From Pseudomonas duriflava (GTDB lineage Bacteria > Pseudomonadota > Gammaproteobacteria > Pseudomonadales > Pseudomonadaceae): DNA of 64,000 nt. Below, in pieces: positions 25,023 to 33,672 of this stretch (position 1 is its first letter; each line of letters begins with the position of its first letter). Below the pieces are notes generated by a model, which had not been told where the DNA came from, made no database searches, and worked only from the letters and a program-made list of their open reading frames with translations. A program made the position numbers and the translations under genes. The stretch spans positions 62,001 through 126,000 of the forward strand of contig NZ_VLKY01000012.1 of assembly GCF_007830155.1 (NCBI RefSeq), written 5' to 3'.

Positions 25023-26084
25023 TTACAACGGACCAAACGTGGTGCAACGGGTATTGTTGATGTACTTTTTCAACGTTGGCCACTGAGGGCGCTCTACGCC
25101 ATTGATCGGCTCGACCGATAGGAAGTAGTCCCCCCAGCCTGGCCCTGCCGCCCAATAGGTTGACGGGATGCAGTTATCCCGCAGGTAAGCCAGCATGTTA
25201 TCCATGATGGTATTCCAGCGGGCGTCGTTATCCGGCACACCGAACTCACCGATATAGCCTTTCTTACCGTTCTTCTTCAACCACTCTACGAACGGCTTGA
25301 CCCGCTCCACCCCGTAGGTTGCACTCAAAGTTCCGACATCAACGCCTGTGTAATTCCCACCCGCGCCATCATCAAAGTAGGTATGCGCTTCAAAGATAAG
25401 GTTGTTGGCAGGGTCCGTCAGTTTGAGCAGAGGATCATTCCACTGTGCCCAGCGGGTCGCCTCAGCCCAGCCATTGCCTTCGATAAAGATCGGGCGCGTC
25501 TTGTCTACTGCACGCACACCGTTAATGCCGTACTGAGCGGCGGTCGGCCAGTAGGCCAGAGCATCGTGCGGCTCGTTCATGATGTCATAGGCATAAAGAG
25601 ACGACTGACCGCTCCAACGCTGGGTGATTTTCGTCATGACATCCTGATACTTGGCATACGGAACGCTACTGGTGCCAATAATCTGGCCCCGATAACGGGC
25701 ATAGTTGTGCAGGTCAAGAATAACCTTGACGTTATACTTCTGGGCATAACCAAAGGTACGGTCGATCAACGCTATGTAGGTAGGATCCAGCGCACCGCCC
25801 AGAGTCGGCTGCAAGCGTTCCCAAATAATAGGAAAGCGGACCAGCTTGATGCCCTTCGCGCTCCACTGCTGAAAATAAGATTCCACCGGGAAAATATAAT
25901 TGGTGCCGTTGACACCCGGCAGTACCTGCGGCGCAAAACCGGCACCCGACAGATTGAGCCCAAGCAACTCGACCGACTCGGCACGGACCGTCGTGCTGAC
26001 CATAGCCGCTATGGCAGCCAAGGGAAGCATCGTCTTGAACAGACGGCTGGAGCGTAACGCACGAAATACAGTTGAAACGTTCAT
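25023..26084 (-). CDS. secreted GH5 glycoside hydrolase (endoglucanase-type), paralogue 1
   Basis: 353 aa. The signal peptide covers about residues 1-35 (MLPLAAIAAMVSTTVRA with an A-x-A end). The TIM-barrel shows VILDLHNYARYRG, the acid/base Glu171 in YDIMNEPHD and the nucleophile Glu280 in GYIGEFGVPD, with AHTYFD and WAAGPGWGDY between and after. These are the hallmarks of family 5 cellulases. It would act in the periplasm or outside the cell on beta-1,4-glucans; the exact substrate is not known. Unlike its two neighbours it stops right after the catalytic domain. I start at the ATG at 26084, preceded by GGTGAATTG as in paralogue 2. Confidence 0.9.
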   Translation of the reverse strand: MNVSTVFRALRSSRLFKTMLPLAAIAAMVSTTVRAESVELLGLNLSGAGFAPQVLPGVNGTNYIFPVESYFQQWSAKGIKLVRFPIIWERLQPTLGGALDPTYIALIDRTFGYAQKYNVKVILDLHNYARYRGQIIGTSSVPYAKYQDVMTKITQRWSGQSSLYAYDIMNEPHDALAYWPTAAQYGINGVRAVDKTRPIFIEGNGWAEATRWAQWNDPLLKLTDPANNLIFEAHTYFDDGAGGNYTGVDVGTLSATYGVERVKPFVEWLKKNGKKGYIGEFGVPDNDARWNTIMDNMLAYLRDNCIPSTYWAAGPGWGDYFLSVEPINGVERPQWPTLKKYINNTRCTTFGPL

Positions 26085-26257
26085 CAATTCACCATTACTA
26101 CTAGTGATATTCAACGCACGCGCCCAGGCCCCATGAAAAGGGAGGTGATAAGTTGTCAATCATGGAGCGACCATGAGTGGACGCGAGCAGTGAGGTCTTC
26201 CATATGGGAAACGTCCTAGAGCTCAACCGTGAGCGGGGACATGCTGGCCAAGGGCAG

Positions 26258-26304
26258 CGCTAGTGGCAGCATTTAGAAGCGATTCAGCGAATCGCTAGTG
26301 GCAG
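26258..26304. promoter_or_regulatory. direct repeat plus palindrome upstream of GH5 paralogue 1
   Basis: CGCTAGTGGCAG occurs twice with a 35-bp period, and AGCGATTC/GAATCGCT (8-bp arms, 3-nt centre) ends within the second copy. The arrangement looks like a cooperative protein-binding site, but no regulator is recognised. Confidence 0.4.
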
Positions 26305-26633
26305 GCGGACTTCCTTTCACAGAAAAGATAAGCCGGAGCCAGAGGGTCATATCCTATGAGACGTCCTAACATGACAGGGGGTAAGCATCGTCAATGCCCA
26401 ATAAACCGGGCGCTTTGAGTAATAGTCGTTTTTAGAAAACGGACCTGTAGTCACGCCTTACCACCCGCTTCCTTGCATCCAGAACTCTTGTAAAAATAAG
26501 TGACAAATTTTTATCGCCGCCACTGTATGTAACAATATGTGTGCCAACTTTGCTGAAAGCAGCGCTATCAGTTCTTCTTACTGACCGATGTATTGGCCTT
26601 ACTAGCTAACCACCGCTTTCAATAGGCATAAAA

Positions 26634-26664
26634 AAAGGCAGAAGCCTTTACGACTTCTGCCTTT
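26634..26664 (-). terminator. intrinsic terminator of GH5 paralogue 2
   Basis: Perfect 11-bp stem AAAGGCAGAAG/CTTCTGCCTTT with a 9-nt loop. On the minus strand it ends in a run of seven Ts. It lies 110 bp after the stop of paralogue 2. Confidence 0.9.
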
Positions 26665-26773
26665 GAATTCTGAATACACGAACTATATTCAGAAGAATTT
26701 CCTATATAGAGCGTTCTGAATCAGCCTATCCATGACAAGATGAATGAACGTCTCCTGATTGGGCCCTTATCGA

Positions 26774-28573
26774 TTAGTTAGATGCCAGCGTTAGTGTCTT
26801 CGGATAACCTACGGTAGATCCGCTCACCACAGCGCCATCCAGATAAACCCCCATGTTCTTGCCAATCTGAACATAAGTAATCTTGCGAACCTGCCCGTTA
26901 GCCATTTTCACGGAAGCACCCACCTTGAACGCAGCCTTGTTGGCAGCCGTTGCCGGGATCGAGAAGCCAGGCTTCTTGCGATAAACCCCATTCAACCAAT
27001 CGGCATTGGTGAAGTTATTGATCGTGCTGGTAACTACCGTTGTTGCAGCGGTTGAGGTTTTTGCTGTGGTTGTGGAAGGCGTAGATGCCGTGGATGTAGC
27101 TGTAGAGGAAACAAGGGTAAGCGTCTTCGGATAACCCACAGTAGTTCCGTTTAGCACAGCACCGTCCAGATAGATCCCCATGTTGTTGCCAATCTGAACA
27201 TAGGTGATCTTGCGAACTTCGCCATTAGCCAGTTTGACCGAAGCACCGACCTTGAACGCAGCCTTGTTGGCAGCCGTTGCCGGGATGGAGAAGCCAGGCT
27301 TCTTGCGATAAACCCCATTCAACCAATCGGCATTGGTGAAGTTATTGATCGTGCTGGTAACGGCCGAACTGGCAGACGCGCTTGGCGCGGTGCTTGTACT
27401 GGTAGTAGGCGCAGTAGTGGAGCCGCTACTGGAGCCCGTGGTCGTAGAGGGCGTAGTAGCTACCGGAGTCGACCCTGTACCACTGGAGGTGGTAGGTGTA
27501 GTAGTACCGGCTTTCAACGGACCATAAGCCGAACAGCTAGTGTTATCTACATATTTTTTCAGGGTTGCCCACTGCGGACGTTCCTTGCCATTGACTGGCT
27601 CAACCGACATGAAGTAACTGCCCCAGCCTGGACCCGCCGCCCAGTAGGAAGCAGGGATACAGTTCTGCTTCAGGTACGCCAGCATGTTGTCCATCAGCAG
27701 GTTCCAGCGCGGGTTGTTGTCCGGTACGCCGAACTCACCAATATAGCCACGCTTGCCGTGCTTCTTCAGCCACTCAACGAAGGGCTTGACCCGATTAACG
27801 CCATACATGGCGTCGAGCTTGTTCACATCAACGCTGTCGTAGCTGCCGCCCGCGTTTTCATCAAAATACGAGTGCGCCGAGAAGATGATGTTGTTGGACG
27901 GATCCTTCAGGTTCAGCAGCGAATCGTTCCACTCAGCCCAACGTGTAGCACTGGCCCAGCCATTACCTTCAACAATGATCGGGCGCGTCTTGTCTACTGC
28001 ACGCACGCCGTTGATGCCGTACTGAGCGGCGGTCGGCCAGTAGGCCAGAGCACCGTTGGGCTCGTTCATGATGTCGTAGGCATACAGCGCTGGCTGCTTG
28101 CTCCACTGCTGAGCGATCTTGGTCATGATCTCCTGGTAGCGAGCATACGGAACGCTGCTCGTACCAATAACCTGGCCGCGATACTTCGCATAGTTATGCA
28201 GGTCCAGGATGATCTTGACGTTGTGCTTTTGAGCGTAACCAAAGGTGCGATCGATAAGGGCTACGTAGGTCGGATCAAGCGGACCGCCCAGTTTGGGCTG
28301 CAAGCGTTCCCAGATGATGGGGAAACGCATCGTCTTAATGCCCCTTGCGCTCCACTGTTGGAAATAGGACTCCACCGGGAAGATGTAGTTGGTGCCGTTG
28401 ATGCCTGGCAGCACGTGCGGAGCAAAACCAGCACCCGACAGGTTCAGGCTGACCAGATCAATTTGCTCGGCTTGTACGGCCGTGCTGCCGAATGCAGCTA
28501 CCGCTACAAAGGGAAGTGCTTTCTTGAAAAACCGGGTGGAACCTAATTTAGTAAAAAAAGTTGGAGCGTTCAT
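26774..28573 (-). CDS. secreted GH5 glycoside hydrolase with two C-terminal repeat modules, paralogue 2
   Basis: 599 aa from the ATG at 28573 (GGTGAATTG upstream). Signal peptide about 1-35 (ALPFVAVAAFGSTAVQA). GH5 barrel about 36-353, with acid/base Glu171 (YDIMNEPNG) and nucleophile Glu280 (GYIGEFGVPD). Then comes a Thr/Ser/Pro linker (about 355-405), a module of about 85 residues (406-490), a second Ser/Thr linker, and a second module (515-599) that is about 90% identical to the first. Each module reads INNFTNADWLNGVYRKKPGF, then PATAANKAAFKVGASV and a GYPKTLTL end, which suggests a small beta domain. I do not recognise it; a carbohydrate- or surface-binding role is inferred from its place after a flexible linker. 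Secretion is likely by Sec. Confidence 0.9.
   Translation of the reverse strand: MNAPTFFTKLGSTRFFKKALPFVAVAAFGSTAVQAEQIDLVSLNLSGAGFAPHVLPGINGTNYIFPVESYFQQWSARGIKTMRFPIIWERLQPKLGGPLDPTYVALIDRTFGYAQKHNVKIILDLHNYAKYRGQVIGTSSVPYARYQEIMTKIAQQWSKQPALYAYDIMNEPNGALAYWPTAAQYGINGVRAVDKTRPIIVEGNGWASATRWAEWNDSLLNLKDPSNNIIFSAHSYFDENAGGSYDSVDVNKLDAMYGVNRVKPFVEWLKKHGKRGYIGEFGVPDNNPRWNLLMDNMLAYLKQNCIPASYWAAGPGWGSYFMSVEPVNGKERPQWATLKKYVDNTSCSAYGPLKAGTTTPTTSSGTGSTPVATTPSTTTGSSSGSTTAPTTSTSTAPSASASSAVTSTINNFTNADWLNGVYRKKPGFSIPATAANKAAFKVGASVKLANGEVRKITYVQIGNNMGIYLDGAVLNGTTVGYPKTLTLVSSTATSTASTPSTTTAKTSTAATTVVTSTINNFTNADWLNGVYRKKPGFSIPATAANKAAFKVGASVKMANGQVRKITYVQIGKNMGVYLDGAVVSGSTVGYPKTLTLASN
26777..27031 (-). 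repeat. C-terminal module, copy 2 of GH5 paralogue 2
   Basis: An 85-codon unit nearly identical in DNA to the unit at 27104-27358; long runs including CCATTCAACCAATCGGCATT are shared exactly. A recent tandem duplication or gene conversion is implied. Confidence 0.85.
27104..27358 (-). repeat. C-terminal module, copy 1 of GH5 paralogue 2
   Basis: First copy of the same 85-codon unit. The main protein differences from copy 2 are a few conservative changes (for example K-L-A-N-G-E against K-M-A-N-G-Q). Confidence 0.85.
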
Positions 28574-28692
28574 CAATTCACCATTACTGCTAGTGAGAGT
28601 TAAAAGCGCAAGCGTCTCCTTGCTCAAACGTATGAGCTGACGCAGCAATTCAAGTGTTACGTTGAGTTATGCGTACAACCGTTCAATAAGCG

Positions 28693-28765
28693 ACACGGCG
28701 GTTATTTCACCCCTAAGGATGAACTTCCCGAGACTCAGCCTTGAGTTATGGAAAGCGTTTGCCAG
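28693..28765. repeat. conserved upstream block, copy in front of GH5 paralogue 2
   Basis: About 70 bp closely match 31488-31558, including GGCGGTTATTTCA, CCCTAAG(G/A)ATGAACTTCCCG and TGAGTTATGGAA. Both copies lie about 120-190 bp upstream of a GH5 start, so this is probably a shared promoter or regulatory region duplicated with the gene. Confidence 0.7.
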
Positions 28766-29556
28766 CATTAAAACCACTGGCAATAACAGGAACGATTCAA
28801 GAATCGTCTGCTGGGACTTTGCTATGAACACGTCAAACTTATATGAACATATCAAAGTGCCAGTATCCGGAGAGGTACTCATTGAAGCTGCTCTTTCAAT
28901 GAGTATCCTTCCAATACATCGGCCGCTAAATAAGAATGTTTAATCACACTCTATTTAAGGCTTGATACTGGGTGACGGATTTCCAACATCACAATCCTGT
29001 TTATTCAACGGGCATGCCAGAAATAGGATGGTTGGTGGAACGTGGCTTAAGGGTTCTTTACTAATTATTACGGAAAAGAAAATTTATTTATAAACAATGA
29101 CTTATCGGAACATTAATTTAGAAACAACTTCCCTTTTTATATGTAGAAAGAAGCCTTGACATAACTATTCAAGATGCTGTAGCGATATTGACATGGTATA
29201 TATGAATAGCATGAATAGCGTTTTCTACTGTATGGCAAGATAAGATGGCCCTGGCGTAGCGGCCTTTAAAGCGTAAATACCATACCTGATAAAACGGTAT
29301 AAGCCCCGGCCAGACAGGAATGAAAGAATTCCTAACGAGAACGCGTATGAAGTTTTAACTTGAGACAAACGAGAGTGATATTAAATAGCCATCTGCTGAA
29401 GAATTATTCGCTTGATACGGTGATGCTCTTTAATGTCTGTCATGGCTGAATTTTGACGGTAATAGAACATAGTTCTGTCTCTATAACCCTCACAAAGCCA
29501 TTAACATTAATATCAAAATGCCTTCATCATTAGCTATTAAGCTTATGCCATAAAAA

Positions 29557-29582
29557 AAGCAGAGACCTTTCGGTCTCTGCTT
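29557..29582 (-). terminator. intrinsic terminator of GH5 paralogue 3
   Basis: Perfect 11-bp stem AAGCAGAGACC/GGTCTCTGCTT with a TTTC loop; on the minus strand it is followed by a run of Ts. Confidence 0.9.
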
Positions 29583-29596
29583 CAAATACGATCCCT

Positions 29597-29631
29597 TTGA
29601 TTGACGACAGTGCAGCACTGTCGTCAATCAA
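29597..29631. repeat. perfect 35-bp palindrome just after GH5 paralogue 3
   Basis: Seventeen-base arms, TTGATTGACGACAGTGC and its exact complement, are separated by a single A at 29614. The element lies nine bases beyond the stop codon of paralogue 3 and 14 bases before its terminator. As DNA it could bind a dimeric protein; as RNA it would form a very stable stem. Confidence 0.85.
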
Positions 29632-29640
29632 TGAAGAGAA

Positions 29641-31365
29641 TCAGTTCGACACAGTGCTCAGCTTGTTTGGGTAACCGACTGTCGAACTATTTACAGCTGC
29701 ACCGTCTACAAACACGCTCATGTTGCTACCAATAACCTGGACATAGTAGATCTTGCGGATCTGACCGTTGGCCATTTTCACAGAGGCACCGACCTTGAAC
29801 GCTGCCTTGTTTGCAGTAGTCGCTGGGATCGAGAAGCCAAGCTTCTTACGATAAACCCCATTCAGCCAATCCGTGTTAGTGAAGTTATTGATCGTACTGG
29901 TTACACCCGTCGCGGCTGGGGTCGTCGGCGCAGGTGTAGGTGCTGTCGGCGTGCTTCCAGAAACAGGGGCTGTGGACGTTGATGACACAACCGTCAGCGT
30001 CTTGGGGTAACCAACGGCGTTACCGTCAAGCAGAGGCCCTTCCACGAATACGCTCATGTTGCTACCTACCACCTGAACAGACGTAACCTTGACGGTCTGC
30101 CCATTAGCTAAACGTACAAAGGCTCCTACCTTGAACGCGGCTACGTTGGCGGTCGTGGCCGGAACAGAAAACCCAGCCTTGGCCCGATACACACCGTTCA
30201 ACCAATCTCCATTGGTGAAACTATTGATCGCACTGGTAACACCGTCACTGGTAGAAGGTGCCGGGGTTGGAGCGGTCGGTGCTGGCGTAGGAGCCGCGCC
30301 GGTTGCCATAGGGCCATAGGCCGTACAACTGGTGTTATTAATGTACTTTTGCAGTGTTGGCCATTGTGGGCGCTCTTTGCCATTAATGGGCTCGACGGCC
30401 AACTTATAGGATCCCCAACCTGGACCGGCAGCCCAGTACGTAACTGGAATGCAGTTCTGGCGAAGGTAAGCTAGGACATTGTCCAGCACCACGTTCCAGC
30501 GCGCATCGTTATCGGGTATGCCGATCTCACCGATCATTCCGCGTTTGCCATTCTTTTTCAGCCACTCGACAAAGGGTTTGATACGGTTCACGCCATACTG
30601 CGGATCAAGGTTAGCAGCCGTGACATTGTTGTAAGTGCCACCAGAGCCTTCATCCCAATATGAATGAGCCTGGAAGATCAGGTTGTTGGACGGGTCCTTC
30701 AGATTCAGCAAAGGATCGTTCCACTGCGGCCATTGGTAGGCACCGGCCCAGGCATTACCTTCAATAAATATCGGGCGCCTCTTGTCCACAGCACGTACAC
30801 CATTAATACCGTGCTGGGCCGCAGTCGGCCAGTAGGCCGTAGCATCATGCGGCTCGTTCATGATGTCGTAGGCATAGAGGCCCGGATGGCTGCTCCACTG
30901 CTTGGCGATCTGCGTCCAAACTTCTTGATAGCGTGCATAAGGAACGCTGTTGGTACCAATGACCTGGCCGCGGTAGCGGATATAGTTGTGCATGTCCAGA
31001 ATGATCTTCATGTTGTACTTCTGGGCATATCCCAGTGTACGAGTGATCAATCCGGCATACGTCGGATCCAGCGGGCCGCCCAGCGTAGGCTGTAAGCGCT
31101 CCCACAGGATGGGGAAACGAATCAGGCGGATGCCTTTACTGCTCCAGTACTGGAAATAACGCTCTTCGGCAAAGAAGAAGTTTGTTCCGTTTACACCTGG
31201 CAGAACATGATCGGCGAACTCGGCTCCGGCGATGTTCAAACCGACCAGGTCAACTTGCTCGGCACGGGCTGTAGTACTGCCGAACGCCAAAGCGGCCATA
31301 AGGGGAAGAAGGGTTTTCAAGGAACGATTGAAACGTAACTTCTTGCCTACTGCTGAAGTTTTCAC
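29641..31365 (-). CDS. secreted GH5 glycoside hydrolase with two C-terminal repeat modules, paralogue 3
   Basis: 574 aa. Signal peptide about 1-35 (LLPLMAALAFGSTTARA). GH5 barrel about 36-352 with IILDMHNYIRYRG, acid/base Glu171 (YDIMNEPHD) and nucleophile Glu280 in MIGEIGIPDN; the usual E-F-G is E-I-G here. A Pro/Ala/Thr linker (TPAPTAPTPAPST) leads to modules at about 377-462 and 489-574. These are homologous to those of paralogue 2 but more diverged from each other (SFTNGDWLNGVYRAKAGF against NFTNTDWLNGVYRKKLGF). The start is a GTG at 31365 preceded by GGTGAATGT, matching the leader of the other two. It is the most divergent of the three and probably the oldest branch. Confidence 0.9.
   Translation of the reverse strand: MKTSAVGKKLRFNRSLKTLLPLMAALAFGSTTARAEQVDLVGLNIAGAEFADHVLPGVNGTNFFFAEERYFQYWSSKGIRLIRFPILWERLQPTLGGPLDPTYAGLITRTLGYAQKYNMKIILDMHNYIRYRGQVIGTNSVPYARYQEVWTQIAKQWSSHPGLYAYDIMNEPHDATAYWPTAAQHGINGVRAVDKRRPIFIEGNAWAGAYQWPQWNDPLLNLKDPSNNLIFQAHSYWDEGSGGTYNNVTAANLDPQYGVNRIKPFVEWLKKNGKRGMIGEIGIPDNDARWNVVLDNVLAYLRQNCIPVTYWAAGPGWGSYKLAVEPINGKERPQWPTLQKYINNTSCTAYGPMATGAAPTPAPTAPTPAPSTSDGVTSAINSFTNGDWLNGVYRAKAGFSVPATTANVAAFKVGAFVRLANGQTVKVTSVQVVGSNMSVFVEGPLLDGNAVGYPKTLTVVSSTSTAPVSGSTPTAPTPAPTTPAATGVTSTINNFTNTDWLNGVYRKKLGFSIPATTANKAAFKVGASVKMANGQIRKIYYVQVIGSNMSVFVDGAAVNSSTVGYPNKLSTVSN
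29644..29901 (-). repeat. C-terminal module, copy 2 of GH5 paralogue 3
   Basis: An 86-codon unit matching the modules of paralogue 2, with one extra residue in the central VQVIGSNMSVF loop. Confidence 0.8.
29980..30237 (-). repeat. C-terminal module, copy 1 of GH5 paralogue 3
   Basis: An 86-codon unit homologous to the others and the most divergent of the four copies; it keeps DWLNGVYR, P-A-T-x-A-N, F-K-V-G and GYPKTLT. Confidence 0.8.
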
Positions 31366-31487
31366 ACATTCACCATAACGAATCGTGAGTTATTAAGCGC
31401 AAACGTCTCCATAGCCTTACTTAAAAAGCAGACGCAGCATGAACTTTTTAACGCTCAGTTAAAAAGATGCTGCCGGCCATCGAATGG

Positions 31488-31558
31488 CGCGGCGGTTATT
31501 TCATCCCTAAGAATGAACTTCCCGGCACTCACTCCTGAGTTATGGAAGTATTTGCCAG
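31488..31558. repeat. conserved upstream block, copy in front of GH5 paralogue 3
   Basis: Counterpart of 28693-28765, with the same order and spacing relative to the coding start. Differences are scattered single bases. Confidence 0.7.
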
Positions 31559-32083
31559 TTATAACAACTGACGACAGCAAGAAAGGCCTAAGAAACCTTT
31601 ATGCTGGGCATGTGATAGAGGCTTTATATCGCTGTAAAACCGCACACATTTAATGCCAATACAAAGAATGGCGAATCTATAGGAGCAGCACTAAAAATGC
31701 CTTTTTCAACGAAGGACATTGCTTATTAAAAAGCTTTTATTCGCCCTCTTTGATATGCCCCTTGCGTTGCACAAAGACCTATTCAATCAATATGCCAATT
31801 CAAGGAATAAAACACGCTTGATGATACCGTTCGTCGCCCTTCGAAAGGAGCGCTCTAGCGTGATAGTTTCAAAAAAATCATTTTAGAGTGAAACAAGGTG
31901 TGCGTAGCGCGTTGCCTAGCGGCTTATAGAAAATGCCTCTGATTACGCCAGTTTTTTGTCGACAAGATGGGGTCCACCATAGCCCGTCAAGATTATGTCC
32001 ACATTGAGAAAAAGCCGAATGCCGAAGTAATCAAGCCTTGTGGAATAGAGTTTCGTAATGAGATCTAGAAATGCAGGCGATAA

Positions 32084-32114
32084 AAAGGCAAAAGCCTAAA
32101 TGGCTTTTGCCTTT
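32084..32114. terminator. bidirectional terminator downstream of ydfG
   Basis: Perfect 13-bp stem AAAGGCAAAAGCC/GGCTTTTGCCTTT with a TAAAT loop; A-rich left and T-rich right flanks allow action on both strands. Confidence 0.85.
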
Positions 32115-32198
32115 AAAAACCCTTTATTGCTGGAACCTATTCGGGCAGAACCAGATAGGGTATGACGGCACACGTTGTTGTGTACCGTCAGTACTTCG

Positions 32199-32960
32199 TT
32201 ACTCGCTACGATGAATATTGAAGTTATTCCAGGCTTGGCAAGTAGCCATGAGCTCGATGCTGTTGATATTCACGTGCTTGGGCTGATTCAGCGCCCAATG
32301 GATCGACTCGGCAATATCTTCAGGCGTGAGGGGATCGGTGCCGGCATAGACCGCATCAGCCTTGGACTTGTCGCCACCAAAACGGACAACGGAAAACTCC
32401 GTTTCGGATAAGCCGGGCTCGATGTTGGTAACCCTAACCCCTGTCCCTTGTAGATCGCAGCGCAGGTTCAAGGTGAACTGTTTGACGAACGCCTTGGTCG
32501 CGCCATACACGTGGCTGCCCGGGTAGGGCCAGTTTCCAGCAACAGAGCCCAAATTGACGATGCCAGCTCCTGCACCATAAGCAATCAGGCGTGGCAGCAA
32601 CAGACGAGTGCAATACAACACGCCCTTAATGTTGGTATCGACCATCGTATCCCAGTCGTCAAGATCGCATTGCGGTGCCGGGGTCGTCCCCAACGCCAGG
32701 CCAGCATTGTTGACCAATCCACGTAAGGTGGCGAATCGCTCAGGAAGCGCCTGTACCGCGGCCTCTACTGCTGCCCGGTCACGGACGTCGAGAACGATGG
32801 AATGGACGTCCGTTTGTTCTGATAACTCCTCAGTCAATGCCTGGAGCCGGTCCTCACGGCGACCCGTGATAATGAGCGACCACCCTTCCTTGGCGAAACG
32901 GCGGGCTGTAGCGGCTCCAAATCCGGATGTGGCCCCGGTAATGAACAACGAAGAAGTCAT
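32199..32960 (-). CDS. ydfG: NADP-dependent 3-hydroxy acid dehydrogenase YdfG
   Basis: SDR enzyme, 253 aa, oxidising L-allo-threonine, serine and 3-hydroxy acids; in E. coli YdfG also reduces malonic semialdehyde to 3-hydroxypropionate. Motifs: TGATSGFG (residues 8-15), RREDRL for NADP preference, NNAGLALG, the catalytic Ser in LGSVAG, YGATKAF, and EPGLSETEFSVVRF, closely matching E. coli YdfG. The end VNINSIELMAT also matches. The ATG at 32960 has GAGGAG eight bases upstream; a longer frame to 33050 has no homology. It could supply the RutE-type step missing from the rut operon in this window (inference). Confidence 0.92.
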   Translation of the reverse strand: MTSSLFITGATSGFGAATARRFAKEGWSLIITGRREDRLQALTEELSEQTDVHSIVLDVRDRAAVEAAVQALPERFATLRGLVNNAGLALGTTPAPQCDLDDWDTMVDTNIKGVLYCTRLLLPRLIAYGAGAGIVNLGSVAGNWPYPGSHVYGATKAFVKQFTLNLRCDLQGTGVRVTNIEPGLSETEFSVVRFGGDKSKADAVYAGTDPLTPEDIAESIHWALNQPKHVNINSIELMATCQAWNNFNIHRSE

Positions 32961-33136
32961 TGGCACAGCTCCTCTCAATGGTTTGGCAAATATTGAGAGT
33001 ACCCTATGCGCCTTGGCTTGAGACGCTACAGTTACAGATGCAATCGTCAAAACAGGTGAAAACCGTGGCTATGAACAGGTTAATGATCAACCTGTGTTGC
33101 TCAGCATTGACCAGCCCTTCTGCTCTGGGCTTATGC

Positions 33137-33672
33137 TTATTCACAAGGCTGTGCTTATAAGCTGCTTCTTGCACACTATGCAGCAAAATGTTCATACCGC
33201 TACAGTTACGTCATAAGACAGGCCTGCACTCAAAACCTGATCATTTTTTGTACAAACTTGCGCAGCCCGCTACAGACATGGCCTGTAGCCATCTACCCCA
33301 TGGTTATACACAGGCTTGCTCTATAAAAATGCGAATAAAATGAGCAAAACAGGCCATGAGAGCACTGTTCATATTTTGATCAAAAGCCTACAGGCCGCTA
33401 CCTGCTTGGGCTCTACGTAAGTCTCCATACGTTATACACAGGCTTTTCCAGTGAAAACGTGAGTACTGTGGATATATAAAAATGTGTCCACACAAAGTAT
33501 TTGATAAAAGACAGAACTCAAAAAATGTCAGCTATTTAGTCTTCTAAAAGTTTTTTATATCCCCTAATAGCAATGTAAAAAAAGGTGGTCGATTTTTAAC
33601 CACCACGCTGCAGAGCTAGCCAATCCTGGGCTCCAGCAATGGCTGCGCAGCTTGATCACATAGTTATTCACA
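33137..33672. promoter_or_regulatory. cluster of DnaA-box-like nonamers
   Basis: TTATTCACA at 33137-33145, TTATACACA at 33304-33312 and 33432-33440, and TTATTCACA at 33664-33672 all fit the DnaA consensus TTATNCACA on the same strand. An inverted one-mismatch site TGTGGATAT lies at 33467-33475. Two copies share the longer word TTATACACAGGCTT. The intervening DNA is AT-rich. There is no dnaA, dnaN or gidA nearby, so this is not the usual oriC position. Confidence 0.5.
33584..33604 (-). terminator. minus-strand intrinsic terminator in the noncoding region
   Basis: Stem GGTGGT/ACCACC (33584-33589 with 33599-33604), 9-nt loop. On the minus strand it is followed directly by seven Ts (33583-33577). 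It lies 165 bp beyond livF and after another hairpin, so it may end a separate short transcript. Confidence 0.65.

Larger units (their letters stand above)
26085..26773. other. AT-rich spacer between GH5 paralogues 1 and 2
   Basis: No coding sequence. It contains a 12-bp direct repeat CGCTAGTGGCAG (26258-26269 and 26293-26304) flanking a palindrome AGCGATTC-AGC-GAATCGCT (26278-26296), and the terminator of paralogue 2 at 26634-26664. The direct and inverted repeats lie about 175-220 bp upstream of paralogue 1. Confidence 0.6.
28574..29640. other. long AT-rich spacer between GH5 paralogues 2 and 3
   Basis: About 1.07 kb, clearly more AT-rich than surrounding genes. No coding sequence with homology; the open frame at 28662-28943 has no ribosome site or family likeness. 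It holds a conserved upstream block (28693-28765), the terminator of paralogue 3 (29557-29582) and a perfect palindrome (29597-29631). Confidence 0.6.
31366..32198. other. AT-rich spacer upstream of GH5 paralogue 3
   Basis: About 830 bp without a credible gene. The first 200 bp are similar to the region upstream of paralogue 2 (for example AAGCGCAA(G/A)CGTCTCC and GACGCAGCA near each start). The rest shows no recognisable feature except the terminator at 32084-32114 and an imperfect hairpin TGACGG...CCGTCA at 32163-32190. Confidence 0.6.

Noticed and set aside
27333-27527. Hydrophobic plus-strand frame (Val/Leu-rich) inside GH5 paralogue 2
   Set aside because: It is the antisense of the Thr/Ser-rich linker, where complementary codons read as Val and Leu.
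28662-28943. 93-codon plus-strand ORF in the GH5 spacer
   Set aside because: No ribosome site, no homology, crosses the conserved upstream block.
33001-33280. Repeated GCTACAG/GCTACAGTTAC words as plasmid-type iterons
   Set aside because: Spacing is irregular and there is no replication-initiator gene near; kept only as a note within the DnaA-box region.
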